DNA from: Takakia lepidozioides
Lineage: Eukaryota; Streptophyta; Takakiopsida; Takakiales; Takakiaceae
DNA length: 64,000 nt
Direction of reading: 5' to 3'
NCBI GenBank assembly: GCA_030704615.1
Contig: CM060733.1
Location: forward strand, 49,412,001 to 49,476,000
The translations under genes and the position numbers were made by a program. Under the pieces are notes generated by a model, which worked only from the letters and a program-made list of their open reading frames with translations, did no database searches and was not told the origin of the DNA. Below, piece after piece: positions 37,801 through 49,269 of this stretch. Numbering within the stretch: the stretch's first letter is position 1; the number at the start of each line of letters is the position of its first letter.

Positions 37801-39060
37801 CACCATTCCAACACGAGCAGACCCTGGTAGTGCAGGACAGCAGGGTAGGTGACATTCAGCAGGCGACGCCGATTCCCCCTGGCACATATGAATTGCCAAA
37901 AATGAGAGGGACAATGAAATCCCCCCCACTGCTACATCTGCTGAGAAGTAGAAAATGGTAGTTGATCTCACCCTTGCCACAAGACCTTTAGACATAGCAC
38001 ATCTTGAACCCATACAGCAGACCAATGTTGATATTACTACCGTGGAATATGACCAGCACTGTAGTGATCCTCAGTCGGATGTAGATCCCCTACTGTCCTT
38101 AGACCAGTCTGTTGATAGGGTGCTTGTTATGTTCGAGTCCGCTGAGGAGATGGTAGACCCCACAGCAGACCTTGTATCACGGTCGGCAGACCTTGCCCAT
38201 GTCTGCACAAACCTTGTGGCAGACCACACAGATGTTTCTGCCCCTTCTCCTTTGGTGGGTCCAATCGAATTAGAAGTGCCTGTTGCAGGAGTGCCGGTCG
38301 CAGTCACCCACAGCGCCCACAAAGGTCCAACTCCGTTGCATTTTAGTAGTCCTTGACATTGTCTTGTGTACTTTCGACTTTCCTGATGTTCTGTGGTCTG
38401 TGAAGGTTCTGGCGTCTGAGGTCTGAGGTCGTGGTTGGTCGCAGGTCGTTAACATGGGGTCTAGCACAAAATGTGGTCGAGTGGTGATTACGCCGACTGT
38501 TGAGGCCAGCTCGACCCATGGTCTACATGAATCGTCCAGAACGGGTTCACAAAGTGTCAATAAACCCAAAGACAAGGTCTTATTGCGAAGCAGAGCCAAC
38601 CAGCTCCAGGATGGCATGAAAGAGACAACGTTGCATTGGAAAGGAAGTTGGAGAAAGTTGCTGAACCAGATAGAGCGACGGTGTTAGTGGCTGGGAAGAA
38701 GCGCATACCAGAGGCCACAACAGACCCGCTGGCAAAACCAATTCCCCCCAAGAAAGGCGCTGTTAAAAAAAATAAGACGGGAATGTTCATGAGTGCTGAC
38801 CGCAAGGTCTGTTTCAAAGTGGAGAGCAAAGTTGCCGACCTCCGCAACAAAAACCAGTAAGTCTCTCCATCTTTTCCGTTGGTCTGCCACCTTTGAGCAG
38901 ACAAAGTCTCCTCAAAAGGATCATGTAGTTAATTATGGGTCTGCTCATATGGGTCTGCCGATCATACTGGGCTCCCCTGAATTCTCCCCTGGCACCGTGG
39001 TCTCCATGGGTCTGCGGTCACGGGTCTGCCAGTATGTGTCTGTGGAGGGCCGGTGATATG
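31880..39060. repeat. Region saturated with CAGACC / GGTCTG motifs
   Basis: The hexamer CAGACC, often GCAGACC or CAGACCTT, recurs dozens of times on the plus strand, with GGTCTGCC in some blocks (33955-34120, 38880-39040). It is most dense in apparent introns and spacers of the decayed gene 32812-39463, and is also found in its coding parts. The longer segment AATTATGGGTCTGCTC appears at both ends (about 32137 and 38933) in direct orientation. Outside this region the motif is not conspicuous. Confidence 0.75.
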
Positions 39061-39463
39061 TCTTTCTTTTGAAAGGTTTTTTCTGAGTTTCTGCAGGTTC
39101 ACTGCCCGATTTGGCTCCACTTTCGATGCACAAATCGTGAATGGAAAGGCAATGTTGTACTTTTTTGAAAACGACCTAGCGTTTGAGTGCAGTATTACCA
39201 TCGAGGACCTGAAAGCCTTAGAGAAATATGAATCCGAGGCTACAGACCGATTGCTTGAGTTGTGGTGTAGGTTCTATGAGAAAGATGTCGATGTCACGAC
39301 ATATAGTGATGTTGCTATTTTGCCGACGTGGGTCTGGAGTGTAGTGAAGATGCATTGGGATGCAGGCCAGGAACGGGTTCGCTCGCAGGTGGAGCACGGA
39401 TTGACGGTGCAATGGATTGGGAAGGACTTGAAGACGTACTTGTCGTACCACTACAACAAATGA
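32812..39463 (+). pseudogene. Decayed multi-exon gene of unknown function with a CPFC zinc-finger start
   Basis: I do not recognise this protein. The ATG at 32812 opens a frame with DRFQCPFCPD...NRH, a zinc-finger-like segment reminiscent of zf-XS domains (weak). Long conserved-looking frames follow at 33041-33880, 34615-35293, 35502-35674, 35671-36234, 37955-38356 and 38636-38855. A terminal segment 39099-39463 joins the previous one in phase through a GTAAGT donor and a TTTCTGCAG acceptor. A second well-phased intron is 35294-35501. In-frame stops occur at 32893, 33365, 33665, 34735, 35047, 35182, 35698, 35818 and 35890: seven TAG, two TGA, no TAA. The 35.9-36.2 kb part encodes a QT/ET-rich repeat. 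A foldback element interrupts it. It may be transposon-derived or a host gene recently inactivated. Frame shifts remain near 33070 and 38620. Confidence 0.5.
36236..37787. mobile_element. Foldback-type element with 5-bp target duplication
   Basis: Flanked by CTAGC at 36231-36235 and 37788-37792. The ends mirror each other: TGAGCGCGCTCAC at left, and TGAGCGGCTCAC as the reverse complement of the right end. Inward, each arm carries short tandem repeats in inverted order: GTGAGC, GGATGAATG and AGGTTGATTT on the left; AATCAACCTT, CATTCATCC and GCTCAC on the right. The core is a satellite of AATCAACCTTGCGTTGACGC units with A/T tracts. No transposase frame is present, so it is non-autonomous. It is inserted in the decayed gene 32812-39463. 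Confidence 0.7.
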
Positions 39464-40382
39464 GGGGGGGTTTGCACATAATCCAGCCGATGTCTTGGCC
39501 TGGGATTTGCAAATGACAATCGTTGATGCAGCTTCAAAGTCGTGATCCAAGCTAACATCCCATATCTTTTCTCCATTTCTTGTTTGCAAATGTTGGTTTT
39601 CTGAACAATGAGCTTGCATTTGTTTGTAATTGCTCATTTTCCATGATAGCGTCATCTGTAAATCTTGGACCGTGCACACAACTGTAGAAAACACACAGCG
39701 GGGACTCAAAGAAAATTTAATCGAAGGAGTAGAGAGACTTTTCCATCTTAAATGTCATGGGATGCTTCCTCAAATGCTCTCAAAATAGATTTGCTTTTTG
39801 GGCTTCTTTTCTACATTTATAGTTCTTACTAAGTTCGACTCTATAACGCTCATGTACAAGGTTATTTTTCCATTGTTATTTTTCACTATTGTTATATAGG
39901 CTTTTTAAAAGCCCGTATAAAGCGATTGTAGGCCATCCGTCCCTTATATAGGTATACACATATATATAGCTATGGACAGTTCATAGAATTCATAAAGTTC
40001 ATGAGGCCTCCGTCCCTCATTTCTAAAAATAATAACAATCGTAATACAAGTAATCTCATTATGAAGTTGTAAAAGCCCATATAAAGCAATTGTAGCCGTC
40101 CCCACTATGGAAGACTTTGGAATCGGCCACAATACATACGATTCCACCATGTTAAATGAGACGGCCAAACATATCCAAGAGAGATGATTGAAAAAAAATT
40201 ATAGACTTCTTAGATAAGGAAGCCTAGGGGGTTGACCCAATTTCTTATCATAGCTCTGTTAGGTGTTGAGCCTGGCGTCTGACTCGTTGCCTTAAATATT
40301 CCAGTTGCGGAGAGAAGAGGTCACTGTGGGGAAACCGAAGCTATTGCTATATAACATCTCAGCGCCAACTCTATATTTCATC
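39464..40382. other. Intergenic, AT-rich
   Basis: No gene recognised. It contains two short related segments, AAAGCCCGTATAAAGCGATT (about 39909) and AAAAGCCCATATAAAGCAAT (about 40071), a small direct repeat. Confidence 0.45.
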
Positions 40383-40455
40383 GGGGATGTAGCTCAGATG
40401 GTAGAGCGCTCGCTTAGCATGCGAGAGGTACGGGGATCGATACCCCGCATCTCCA
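40383..40455 (+). tRNA. tRNA-Ala (anticodon AGC)
   Basis: A 73-nt cloverleaf. The acceptor stem GGGGATG pairs with CATCTCC; the D arm is GCTC/GAGC; the anticodon stem is CTCGC/GCGAG with loop TTAGCAT (anticodon AGC at 40416-40418). The T arm contains CGGGGATCGATACCCCG and the discriminator is A. There is no intron. The internal A box (TAGCTCAGATGG) and B box (GGATCGATACC) are intact, so it should be transcribed by RNA polymerase III. Confidence 0.98.
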
Positions 40456-40667
40456 ACCGTCTTGTTGACTTGATGTTATGCGGAGTTGTTTTGCTTCGTC
40501 GTTCTCGTTCTCGGTGGTGCTCGAGCGCAATGCAGGAGCGCTGTGCTGGCTGTCTGTCTCGTGCTGCTCACCTCACATGAGCATGCCGCTCCTCCTTGTA
40601 TAGAAAGCCAGCGTATTCACAGCCTCGGCCATAGTGTCTTTGGCTGTGTGTTTTCGTTGGGAGTAAA

Positions 40668-43600
40668 ATGAGTGGTGGAGCAGCAAACGCACTGAGGATT
40701 CTGCTGGCTGGAGACGTTTGCGGCCATTTGAATCTTCTCTTCAAACGCGTGCTATCGGTTTCTCTCTCTCCCTCTCTCTCTGAGTCACACACACACGCAC
40801 ATATGCACAGAAAAGTGCTGGTTGTAAATGCTAGAATCGTGAATTCTGAAGGCTTGGGGGATCGAGAAGCTTTTAGTATTAGATGTTGACAGCCCTAACA
40901 TTTGAAGCCCGTGTTTGCAACAGGTAAACAAGACCAATGGCCCTTTCGACTTTCTCCTGTGCGTGGGACAGTTTTTTCCAGTAGATGCAAGTGGGATTGA
41001 AGAGGTGGAGACTTACATTACAGGGGCGAAGACTATTCCAATTCCCACATACTTTATCGGGGAGTATGGGGAGTGGGCCGCTGCGCTTCTGTCGCCTGCC
41101 AGATTAGAAGCAGCATCAGCAGGAATGCCATCCATGGATGGAATTCCCGTCTGTCATAATCTGTTTTGGCTCAAAGGTGGCGGCGTTTTCAATCTCAAAG
41201 GTGGGGCTATGGCATTTTTGAGCTGTAAGCAGTGTAGTATGGTTATGTCATGATTTCAATGATTGATACCGGCCCAGCAGGAATCTTGCCAAACTGTCCA
41301 AGGTGATTTTGGTGGAGGTAGCCTTCGTCAACTTTGTTAACCAGTGTTTCCCTGTTAATGTAATTTGAGAAATTTGATGTAGTTACAGCTTGAGTGTTAC
41401 TTAATTCCAGGACCATAGGGCAATATATTATATAATCAGTGCAGCATTTTCTAATGATACACCCTGTTTATATTTATGTGGAAAGGAGACTGTCTCACTA
41501 AGGGACATTTTGTGCTCAGTTGCACTTACATTGAAACAATGGCAGGACTCCGGGTTGCTTATTTGTCAGGGAAGCATAATGCGGAGCTGTATTGTGATGC
41601 AAAGCGGGCAGCAGATGCAGGAGCTCACCATGAGGATGACATTGACACACTTCGGGCTTTTGCAGATGACCCGAGTGTGACTGACCTGTTTCTCTCATAT
41701 CCTAACCCATTTTTCATAGTCCATTTACAACATGTTTTGCACTAAAGATTAAGAATCTTGTGTAGGCTCTATGTGGTTGTGGTGTCTGTGGTCTGCCACT
41801 TCAGAGAGGCGTGTGATTCAATGATGCAAAATTCACGTTGGTATTTTGTAGTATCCGAACCATATTCCTCCGGAAGTCATGAACCTCTCATCAAAGGAGG
41901 TTGAAGTTTTTCACCCCACCGTTGGTTTTGCTGATCTATACATGAAGACAGACCTAGGAACTGCTTTGCTGTCTGGCATCAGTGTAAACTAGAAGTCCGA
42001 ATCATTAGCTTGACAAAATCCATAGTTGCTGAAGGAGGATTAGAAAGAGCCAGAAGAAAAAGCTGAGAGGACATTACTTCAGCTTGGCTAGTGTAATTGT
42101 CTGGAGTTGTACGCTTCTGGGTCAAGATTGATGTGTATTTTTCTACTCAAGAAATGAGGAGTCCTTGACGACTTCCACGAATGAGTGGCCTCAGGGCATC
42201 CTCACTGGTGCTGACCTAGCAGGGGCTCCACAAGAAATCAACAGGGAGGCTACCGGCAGTACCATTGCAGCTGAGCTGGCCTCGGAACTCAAACCTCGGT
42301 AGATACATCATTTGCAACCAAGTTTCAACCTTTCGTTCTGCACGTTAATGTTAGACTGGGAACTTTTGTCACTCTTGATGGTGGTAAGGATGCATATCCT
42401 GATGATCATTTTTTTGCACAACCTGTCCAATCAGAAGACCCTTGGCCTTGGTTTGTCTTGCTCCCACATAAGCCAAGTGAATGCTTCGACCAGCTTTGGA
42501 AATGCACCTGCTTGTACTCATTGTGGTTGCTTGGGATTGTGACATCTGGTAGGACAGTGTTGTTCTGGAGTTTCTGCCACTCTTGGTGGTATGCAATTTG
42601 TTGGGGCAGTTTGAGACAATAGAACATGATAGAAAGCAAAGCCAGGGTTTAGGGTTTAGGGTTTAGGGTTTAGGTTATAGTGTGATGCTACAGTCTGCCA
42701 AGTAGAATGTGGGGTTTCTGAACTTGTAGCAAGATTTGTGAATATTTTCTTTTTGTTTGGTACACAAGCAGCTACCATTTTGCAGGGTCTGAGGGAGTGT
42801 TCTATGCTCGTGAGCCGTACAGCAATCCTCGGGTTGTTCACACCACTCGATTCATTGGACTTGCGGCTGTTGGCAATGGGAAGAAGCAGGTCTTTCCCTC
42901 TCTCTTCAAGGCCTTTAGCTATGTGGACCTCAAGTGCTGAGCTGCTTACCTGTGTGAGGCACTCTGCCTTCTTGCAACACCTGTGCTTTGTATGTTTTCT
43001 ACTATTTGTTTTCTCTTGTTCTTTGTTGTTCTCCTTGTTTCCCCCTTGGGCCTCCTGTGGATGTCATAAATTTCTCTCTCAGAGGCACAACTCCATCTCA
43101 CATCCTAGGTGCAGAGTTCGCATGCGTGCCACTTCAAACCGAGGCCCTCTTCCACCTTACAATCTTTCTTCATAGGTTACGAGCCCTTCCACCAATGGAC
43201 TCTCTATTGCTTCACTATTACCAGAGAATCCAGAAGGGGTGGACGTCACATCCAAACAGGATCGCAACAGACTCATTAGAAGGGAGCTTATGGAACTACA
43301 TGTCAGGAGAACTTGGAAGCTACCCAATCTCACGACAAAGCTCCATTTCTATCAAGAGACATTCTTGGTTCTCCGAGATGATAGATTCTTGCGGCCCAAT
43401 TACCTTTTGGCACCTTTATCTCCTCCCCTCCTGAGGGCATTGGGGCGGTTCAGGGTGGGCTCCCACAATCTACAGATAGAGACTGGCAGATGGGAAAACC
43501 TGCAACGGGAGGACCGCCTATGTCCAGCTTGCACAGGGCGCAACCGGGAAATTGAAACTGAAGAACACTTCTTCTATTGCCCTCTATACTACAAGATCCG

Positions 43601-46600
43601 TGGGAGATTCCACTGTCTATTCCGCAGAACCCAATCTCTCACTGAAGTCTTCCACTATGGATCAGAAATGCTTGGCAGCTTACCTGCACGAGGCCTTCAC
43701 CCTTAGACAATCACTCGAGCAATAGTTTTACTTCTGGCTCTGGTTTTGTTTCCTCTCTCATGTTTTCTTCCATTTTGTCCCATAAGCTCTATGAGCTTTC
43801 CGCGGATGTTATAAAGTACAATTTGATTTCATTTCTCTCTTCCCAATCCTTGTGTTGTGTTGAAGGTCCAGATCATTGAGCACTGCTAACAAAAAGTTTG
43901 CCATCTGCTTGTGCTATTCACCTGGCAGAAGTTCATTCACGCATTGTCTCTTACTCCAGCATCTGCCATGCAATCCTTGGACTTGGCCACACGACCCCCC
44001 AACACCACCATGTCTCCCTATGAGATCAGAACCCGCATGGGCAACCAGAAAACTCCCGTGCTTCCAGGAGCAGCATTGAAAAGGGGCTTAGCTCAAAGCG
44101 GCAAGGATACTACTGACTCCCCTGAAGGCCAGTATTGGAGATATGATGTCTCTCAGGGGAAGCGACAGCGGCGGGATGATGGTGGTGACAGGGTTTGCTT
44201 TGAGTTTGTTAAACAAGGGTCATGTGCACGTGGTGAGAATTGTAGATTCAAACATGACTTCGGAAATGGAACTCCGATTCCAAAAGGAGCTTGCTTTGAT
44301 TTTGTTACGAAGGGCGAGTGTGAGAGGGGTGCTGATTGTCGATACCGACACTCTTTAGACAAGGAGCAGGAGGATGGAGGAGGGGAGGCTCTACCTCCTG
44401 GGGTATGTTTTGACTTCTTCAGGAAGGGGAAATGCGAGAGAGGGACTGATTGCAGGTAACCTCTACACCTTCTTAAAAGTTGTTAAAATAAGCTAGGTCT
44501 GGCTTCGTGTTCATCCTGTCTCTCTCCTCCCTCTCTCCTGCCAGTCTGTAATGAATGACTGAGCTTGGCTGGGTTTTAATGTTACATTATTTTGTTTTCA
44601 ATCTGGGGTGTCTTCCTGATTTCTGCCGTTTTGCTGTCCATTAAAGACCTCTCTCCCTCACCCACACATGCCTAACCTAAATTTGACATTACCTCTGGTG
44701 TGCTATCAGGTTCAGCCACAGCCTAGACAGCCCAAGACCAATAAGGCCTCCCCGAGCACCACCGGAAGCTTGCTGGTTCTGTCTTTCGTCGCCCAATATT
44801 GACACTCATCTGGTAGTCTCAGTCGGGGACCACTGCTATTGTGCTGTGGCGAAGGGACCTTTGGTTCCTGGCCATGTTCTGATCCTCCCGATCGAACATT
44901 ACCCTTCCATGGTCTCACTACCTCCTGATGCAGAAACTGAATTACAAAAATACAAGGAGTCTCTGCGGTCATGTTTTAAGAGCCAAGGCAAGGCAACAGT
45001 GATTTTTGAGCGCTACTTGCAGCTACGAGCAGGAACTCATGCTCATCTCCAGGTATAGCAGCTGATTTTTTTGCTAAAGGGAGGCATCTGGGCTTGCATA
45101 CTGCAACAAGTTCAAAGAAACCAGCATAGAGCTCAGAAGGAAGGGGAGAGAGGTATAATATACTGAGCCAAGAGGACATCTTGTCTAGAACCTCTGCATT
45201 GCCAGGAAACAGAGAAGAGATGGAGGGCTGGAGAGAATTGCAGATTGAGGTAGACAGAATCTGTAAGAAGTCACGGACCAAACCAACAACAACTTTCCAG
45301 AAGAAAAACATGATGTGTGAGAGGGCAGCAGGGCAGCAGACTCTATGAGTCTCTTGTTCTCGATATGTGAATCTTAGGCATGCTTAAAGTAAAGTTATCC
45401 TTAATTATGCCACCTTCAAAGTGTATTGTACTGGATATGGCATGCAGGTAGTCCCAATCCCACCGGCGAAGGCATCAAGTGCAGAGAGCGCGTTTGTAGC
45501 GGCTGCCAAAGAAGTGGGGTTTGAATTTCAAGTCATCCACCCTGGTAAGATGTTTATGACCTCTGCAGTGAGCCACTTGCAAGTTTTCATATAGGTCATT
45601 GTTTAGAGGTTGTTGTCGGCTCTGGAATGTTTGGGTTGACTTCCATAACCTTGTCAGTCAGAGTCCACAATTGCCTTGGGGAGGGCTAGCATGCTATGGC
45701 GCCTAAGTGATTCATTGGTTTATCATAGCTGATATCTCATGTCCGGGTGCTTTTCAAACATCTATGTGAACTTGTGCACTTGAGAGCAATTAATATCCCT
45801 TAGTGGTGTCCTCAGGGAGTCTACCTCGCTTTCCCTCAGTTAGGCCTGTGAAAAGGCATCTTAGATTGATGAGGGAAATGAGATGGGAATACCAGACTCT
45901 GCAGTATAAGAGCAGACCATCTATGTAGATTGAAATCCCGGATTTGCACAGGGAGGTTTGAGAAGAACGTGATTTGTAGATACGGCTATGGCTGCCTGCA
46001 GGGGACGTGAACTCGGAAGGGAGACCAGTGGTGAAAGAGTTGATCGGTGGTGGAGAGAACTACTTTTTTGTTGAGCTCCCTGAGGGCACAATATTGGCTC
46101 ACCAGCTTGCCCAAGGACAGAAACTACCTATGCAGTTAGGCCGGGAGGTGAGGCCCCTCTCTCTCTCTCTCTCTCTCTCCCTCTCTCAGCTCTGTCCACC
46201 GCTGAAGACCATGCATTGTTTTTATTTTACTTTATCCTGATGTCACATCACCAGGTAAAAATCCATATTACATTCCTGTCTTTTTCAGTTTAAACCACAC
46301 CGTGGAATTGTTTATGAAGAAAACATACCTTCACAAATATGCCTTCATATAATGCCCTACTTCAAGGGCAGGTACATTTCTGAATAGCTGCACATTTCTA
46401 GTATTTTTCATGTATGTATTTTCATATATTTTCCATGTATGTGCTGGGGGACTCACCTCATGTGCTCAATGGATATGGTGTATGCAGGTGGTGGCAGCCT
46501 TACTGGAAATGCCTGAAAGGTGGGACTGGAAGGTGTGCAAACTAGATAAAGAGGAAGAGAGCTCTATGGCTGACCAGTTCAAAGAACAGTTCCGTACTTT

Positions 46601-46616
46601 TGATCCGATGCTGTAA
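40668..46616 (+). CDS. CWF19L1: CWF19-like protein 1 homologue (CwfJ / CCCH zinc finger), 10 exons
   Basis: Exons: 40668-40757, 40924-41200, 41546-41696, 42179-42298, 42772-42889, 43929-44455, 44710-45052, 45448-45544, 46002-46147, 46488-46616 (1998 nt, 665 residues). The N-terminal 230 residues form the metallophosphoesterase-like Drn1/CWF19L1 domain (ILLAGDVCGHLNLLFKRV, LLCVGQFFP, HNLFWLKGGG). Three CCCH zinc fingers follow (C-x8-C-x5-C-x3-H), the third split across exons 6/7 (CFDFFRKGKCERGTDC then RFSH). The CwfJ C1 (HIT-like) and C2 domains come last (ECWFC-like ACWFCLSSP, GHVLILPIEH, THAHLQVVPIP, FDPML end). The family is tied to the spliceosome and lariat debranching (Drn1); the protein is expected in the nucleus. 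Intron 3 (41697-42178) uses AT-AC, U12-type signals. Intron 4 has a telomere-like array, and intron 5 a LINE remnant. Confidence 0.95.
42645..42674 (+). repeat. Interstitial telomeric repeat, (TTTAGGG) about 4 copies
   Basis: GGGTTTAGGGTTTAGGG continues for four perfect units in CWF19L1 intron 4. This is the plant-type telomere sequence. Such arrays are also common near plant ribosomal and translation-gene promoters, but here it is intronic. Confidence 0.9.
43080..43850 (+). mobile_element. LINE ORF2 C-terminal fragment and 3' tail in CWF19L1 intron 5
   Basis: A frame at 43239-43706 ends with the LINE zinc-knuckle-like region: LCPACTGRNREIETEEHF then YCPLYY (C-x2-C ... H-x4-C). Its stop is followed by the family 3' tail (CTATGAGCTTTCCGCGGATG, TTATAAAGTA). 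The reverse-transcriptase core is absent, so it is 5'-truncated. It is in sense with CWF19L1. Shorter tails of the same family lie at 5.7-6.0, 11.77 and 14.75 kb. Confidence 0.85.
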
Positions 46617-47264
46617 ACGGTGTATGTTTCAATATGATTAAGTTAGGGAATGCAGCAAAGCTTCCACAGCATTTCAGTCCCATGTCTTGGTGCCTAAATT
46701 AAAGATGAGCTCATCCTACTGTATATACTACTTTATTGGCGATAATTGTCCATATGACGTGAGGACAATGCATGTGAGGTCTTAGAGTGAGCAAGTTAAA
46801 CTTGTTGGAGTAATGTGGTGACATCAGAATTGACATGAGGGGAGCTTGACATTTATTGTGTGGTAGCAAGCTACTAGTGTTCATACATTTGTCTGTTATT
46901 GATAAGTGTGTGAGCACACACGTCTTAGTTTTATTCTCATGATTAAAAAGAAAAAAACATGAGAAGAAATGGCAAAACATGAGATGGCAGATCAAAAGCA
47001 GCAGCATTGTTTGTATATGCAGATTCCAAATCTGTATAGAATTATAATATAGCTAATGATAAGTAACTTGTAACAATTACATTACATTATGACACATGAA
47101 ACTATATGAAGGCCTCAAGACTACGCAGATCAAGCATGCGGACATATACTAGAGGAAGAGATGAGGAACATAAAGAGGTGGTCGACATTGAAAGTGTTCA
47201 AGGGACTCATTGTTGGGTAGAAAACAATTAAGATGATGCAGGTGCTGCTGCATCTGATCAGGTT
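46617..47264. other. Intergenic between convergent genes
   Basis: The 3' ends of CWF19L1 and of the terpene synthase-like gene face each other. AT-rich; no gene recognised. Confidence 0.5.
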
Positions 47265-48467
47265 CTAAATCTCTTGTAGTTGGTGATGGACATTGGTGAT
47301 GGCCCTGAGCTCTGGGAAAACTGAGTCAGGATGCCGGTAGCGCTTGTGCAGACTGTGCCAGTGAACATTGCCAGACATGAGCTCCTTCACACCTTCCACA
47401 TAGCGCACGACATGGGCCCAAGGCTCAGATGCCTTGCACACGGCCAACTGCGTCTCCAGCTCCAGCACGACGCAAGTGTATGAGTTCACTACGTCCACGG
47501 ATCTCCACGCAGCTTGGGGTAGCGGTATGCCTTCACGTTCCATCAACACCTTGATTATATTGCGCGGATTGTCTTCCTGCGCCACCTCCTTGGGGTAGGA
47601 GAAAATATCGTTGACGAAAGCGCCCTGAATGCCGGCCGCGTTGGTGAGCGCACCTCGTCTGGAAGAAAGGCGTTCTTGGCAAATTCCACGAGATTCAAAA
47701 GAAACAAGGCTCCCGAGTTCCAGGCGCGCATTTGGGTGTAAGACTCCAAATCTTGCAAATATAAGCGGTCGCCTGCAATGTCGGCTTGGCTGGCAACGCT
47801 CACTCTTAGGTACTCGATGACAGCGTCTGTAAGAGTATTGAACCATTCCGGGTTGGACAAGCGTCTCATGTCCTGACCCACTTCCCACATCATCCCCTCG
47901 ATTGGGCTGGGATCGCACGGAGGCTCTTGTTGCCTCAAGAGGAGCTTCAAGTTGTCGAGGAACTCTCCGATTGTGTGATGGCTCTCACGGATGCTGGAGC
48001 AAGTCGTTTAGCGAATCAAACAAAAGATCATCTAGGATCCACATGAGGGTGTACACAATAGAGACGGCTACCAAACGATCAGAACTGACGGTTCCGCTGT
48101 ACACAAAGCTGACCATGGAGATGGAGAGACGACAATAGGATTCAAACGAGTTGATCTGCCAGTGCTCCGCAATTTTCATGAGGCGTTCCTCGGCTTCAAC
48201 TACAAATATGCTCTGCCGTCGAGGTGGGAGGCCTCTGATAACCATGGAGGAGACGAGAGGTGGAACCTCGATCTCATCGTTAATCGTGGGGATCTTAACC
48301 GGACGTAAATGCTCAAAGCATCGCTGAAGAAGGGAACTAGACCAGCATTTGACAGGAGAAGAGAAGCAAGGGCGCTTCTGAAAGGCAAAAGTAGGGAGGG
48401 AGCGAGGGAAGAAGGAAGGCAGGCTTCGGCAATGAAGTGACAGACCATTCTGGAGCTGGGGAACCAT
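47265..48467 (-). pseudogene. MTPSL: Microbial-type terpene synthase-like (MTPSL), two compensating frameshifts
   Basis: A class I terpene cyclase of the microbial type found in non-seed plants and thought to be acquired from microbes. It would ionise a prenyl diphosphate with Mg2+ to give a mono- or sesquiterpene. Read from the ATG at 48467, the Asp-rich motif is WILDDLLFDS. Then come MRAWNSGALFLLNLVEFA, the NSE motif NDIFSYPKE, and a C-terminal HWHSLHKRY. The length (about 400 residues) fits the family. No intron is needed. The frame shifts near 47985-47990 (after LLQHP) and shifts back near 47645-47655 (after LPDEVRS). The 110 or so residues between them are well conserved but lie in the other frame. 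This is either a young pseudogene or two sequence errors. The upstream ATG at 48541 is in another frame. Confidence 0.82.
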
Positions 48468-48541
48468 TCTACAGTCCTCCGGCAGCTGAAACTAGAGCGG
48501 CCTACTCGAATGCCCAGATCATCGGTTGAGTACCTACTCAT

Positions 48542-49269
48542 GTGCAGTCTGTGGAGCTCCCGACCGGCAGCTGAGTGGAGCTGGAATGCTGATCTTGTAT
48601 GTATTTATCCTGCAGTGGCGGCGCGAGTGCCCCTCCACTCCAGCGTGAAGCACGCACAGGGTCAGTAAACTGTAATGCCTGGCCAGCCTGCCGTAGATTA
48701 TAGGATTCACAGCCTTGGACGGTGGATTAAGCTCACCGGTTTACTTCGAGGGAAAAAGCTGAAACTTCTTTACGAGAGCTTATTCCTTTCCTTACAAGTA
48801 AGTGGAGAATGGGACAGCCCATGTGTTGGAGAACGGGTTATCTAGATTGGTGTATCAATCTACCTACTCTGGTGAGTAATTGAATCGAGTGCAGCCTACC
48901 CTCGAAATTTTTGGCCCTGAGGAATTTTGAGCTAACAATCAAGAAGGGTTAACGGACGTGCATGTACAAACACTTCGTCCCTTTTGGGCCGTTGGGCTCT
49001 GCCCACATCTTCTGATCTAATCAGTCCTCCCCAAGGTTAATTTTGCTTGCTCATTAAGTTTGAGTTAAGGCGTGAGGCTTTGTATAGCAATGAACAAGTT
49101 AACACCTAAGTAGACTGAATTTTCTCTGAAGTTGGCAATTCATGAGGAGTATGTTTGATTATGAGGAGATTTGTTCAATGAATTCAACCTCCTCTTGAAT
49201 GAATCATTGACCACTTTAACATCTATTGGATATTTGGGAACTTATGACACCGCAGCACTTTTGAAACCT
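48542..49269. other. Intergenic, 5' flank of MTPSL
   Basis: Presumably holds the MTPSL promoter. No other gene seen. Confidence 0.4.

Noticed and set aside
39099-39463. Ulp1-type peptidase in the last segment of the unknown gene
   Set aside because: A vague resemblance at one strand-helix segment only; no catalytic His-Asp-Cys set could be identified.
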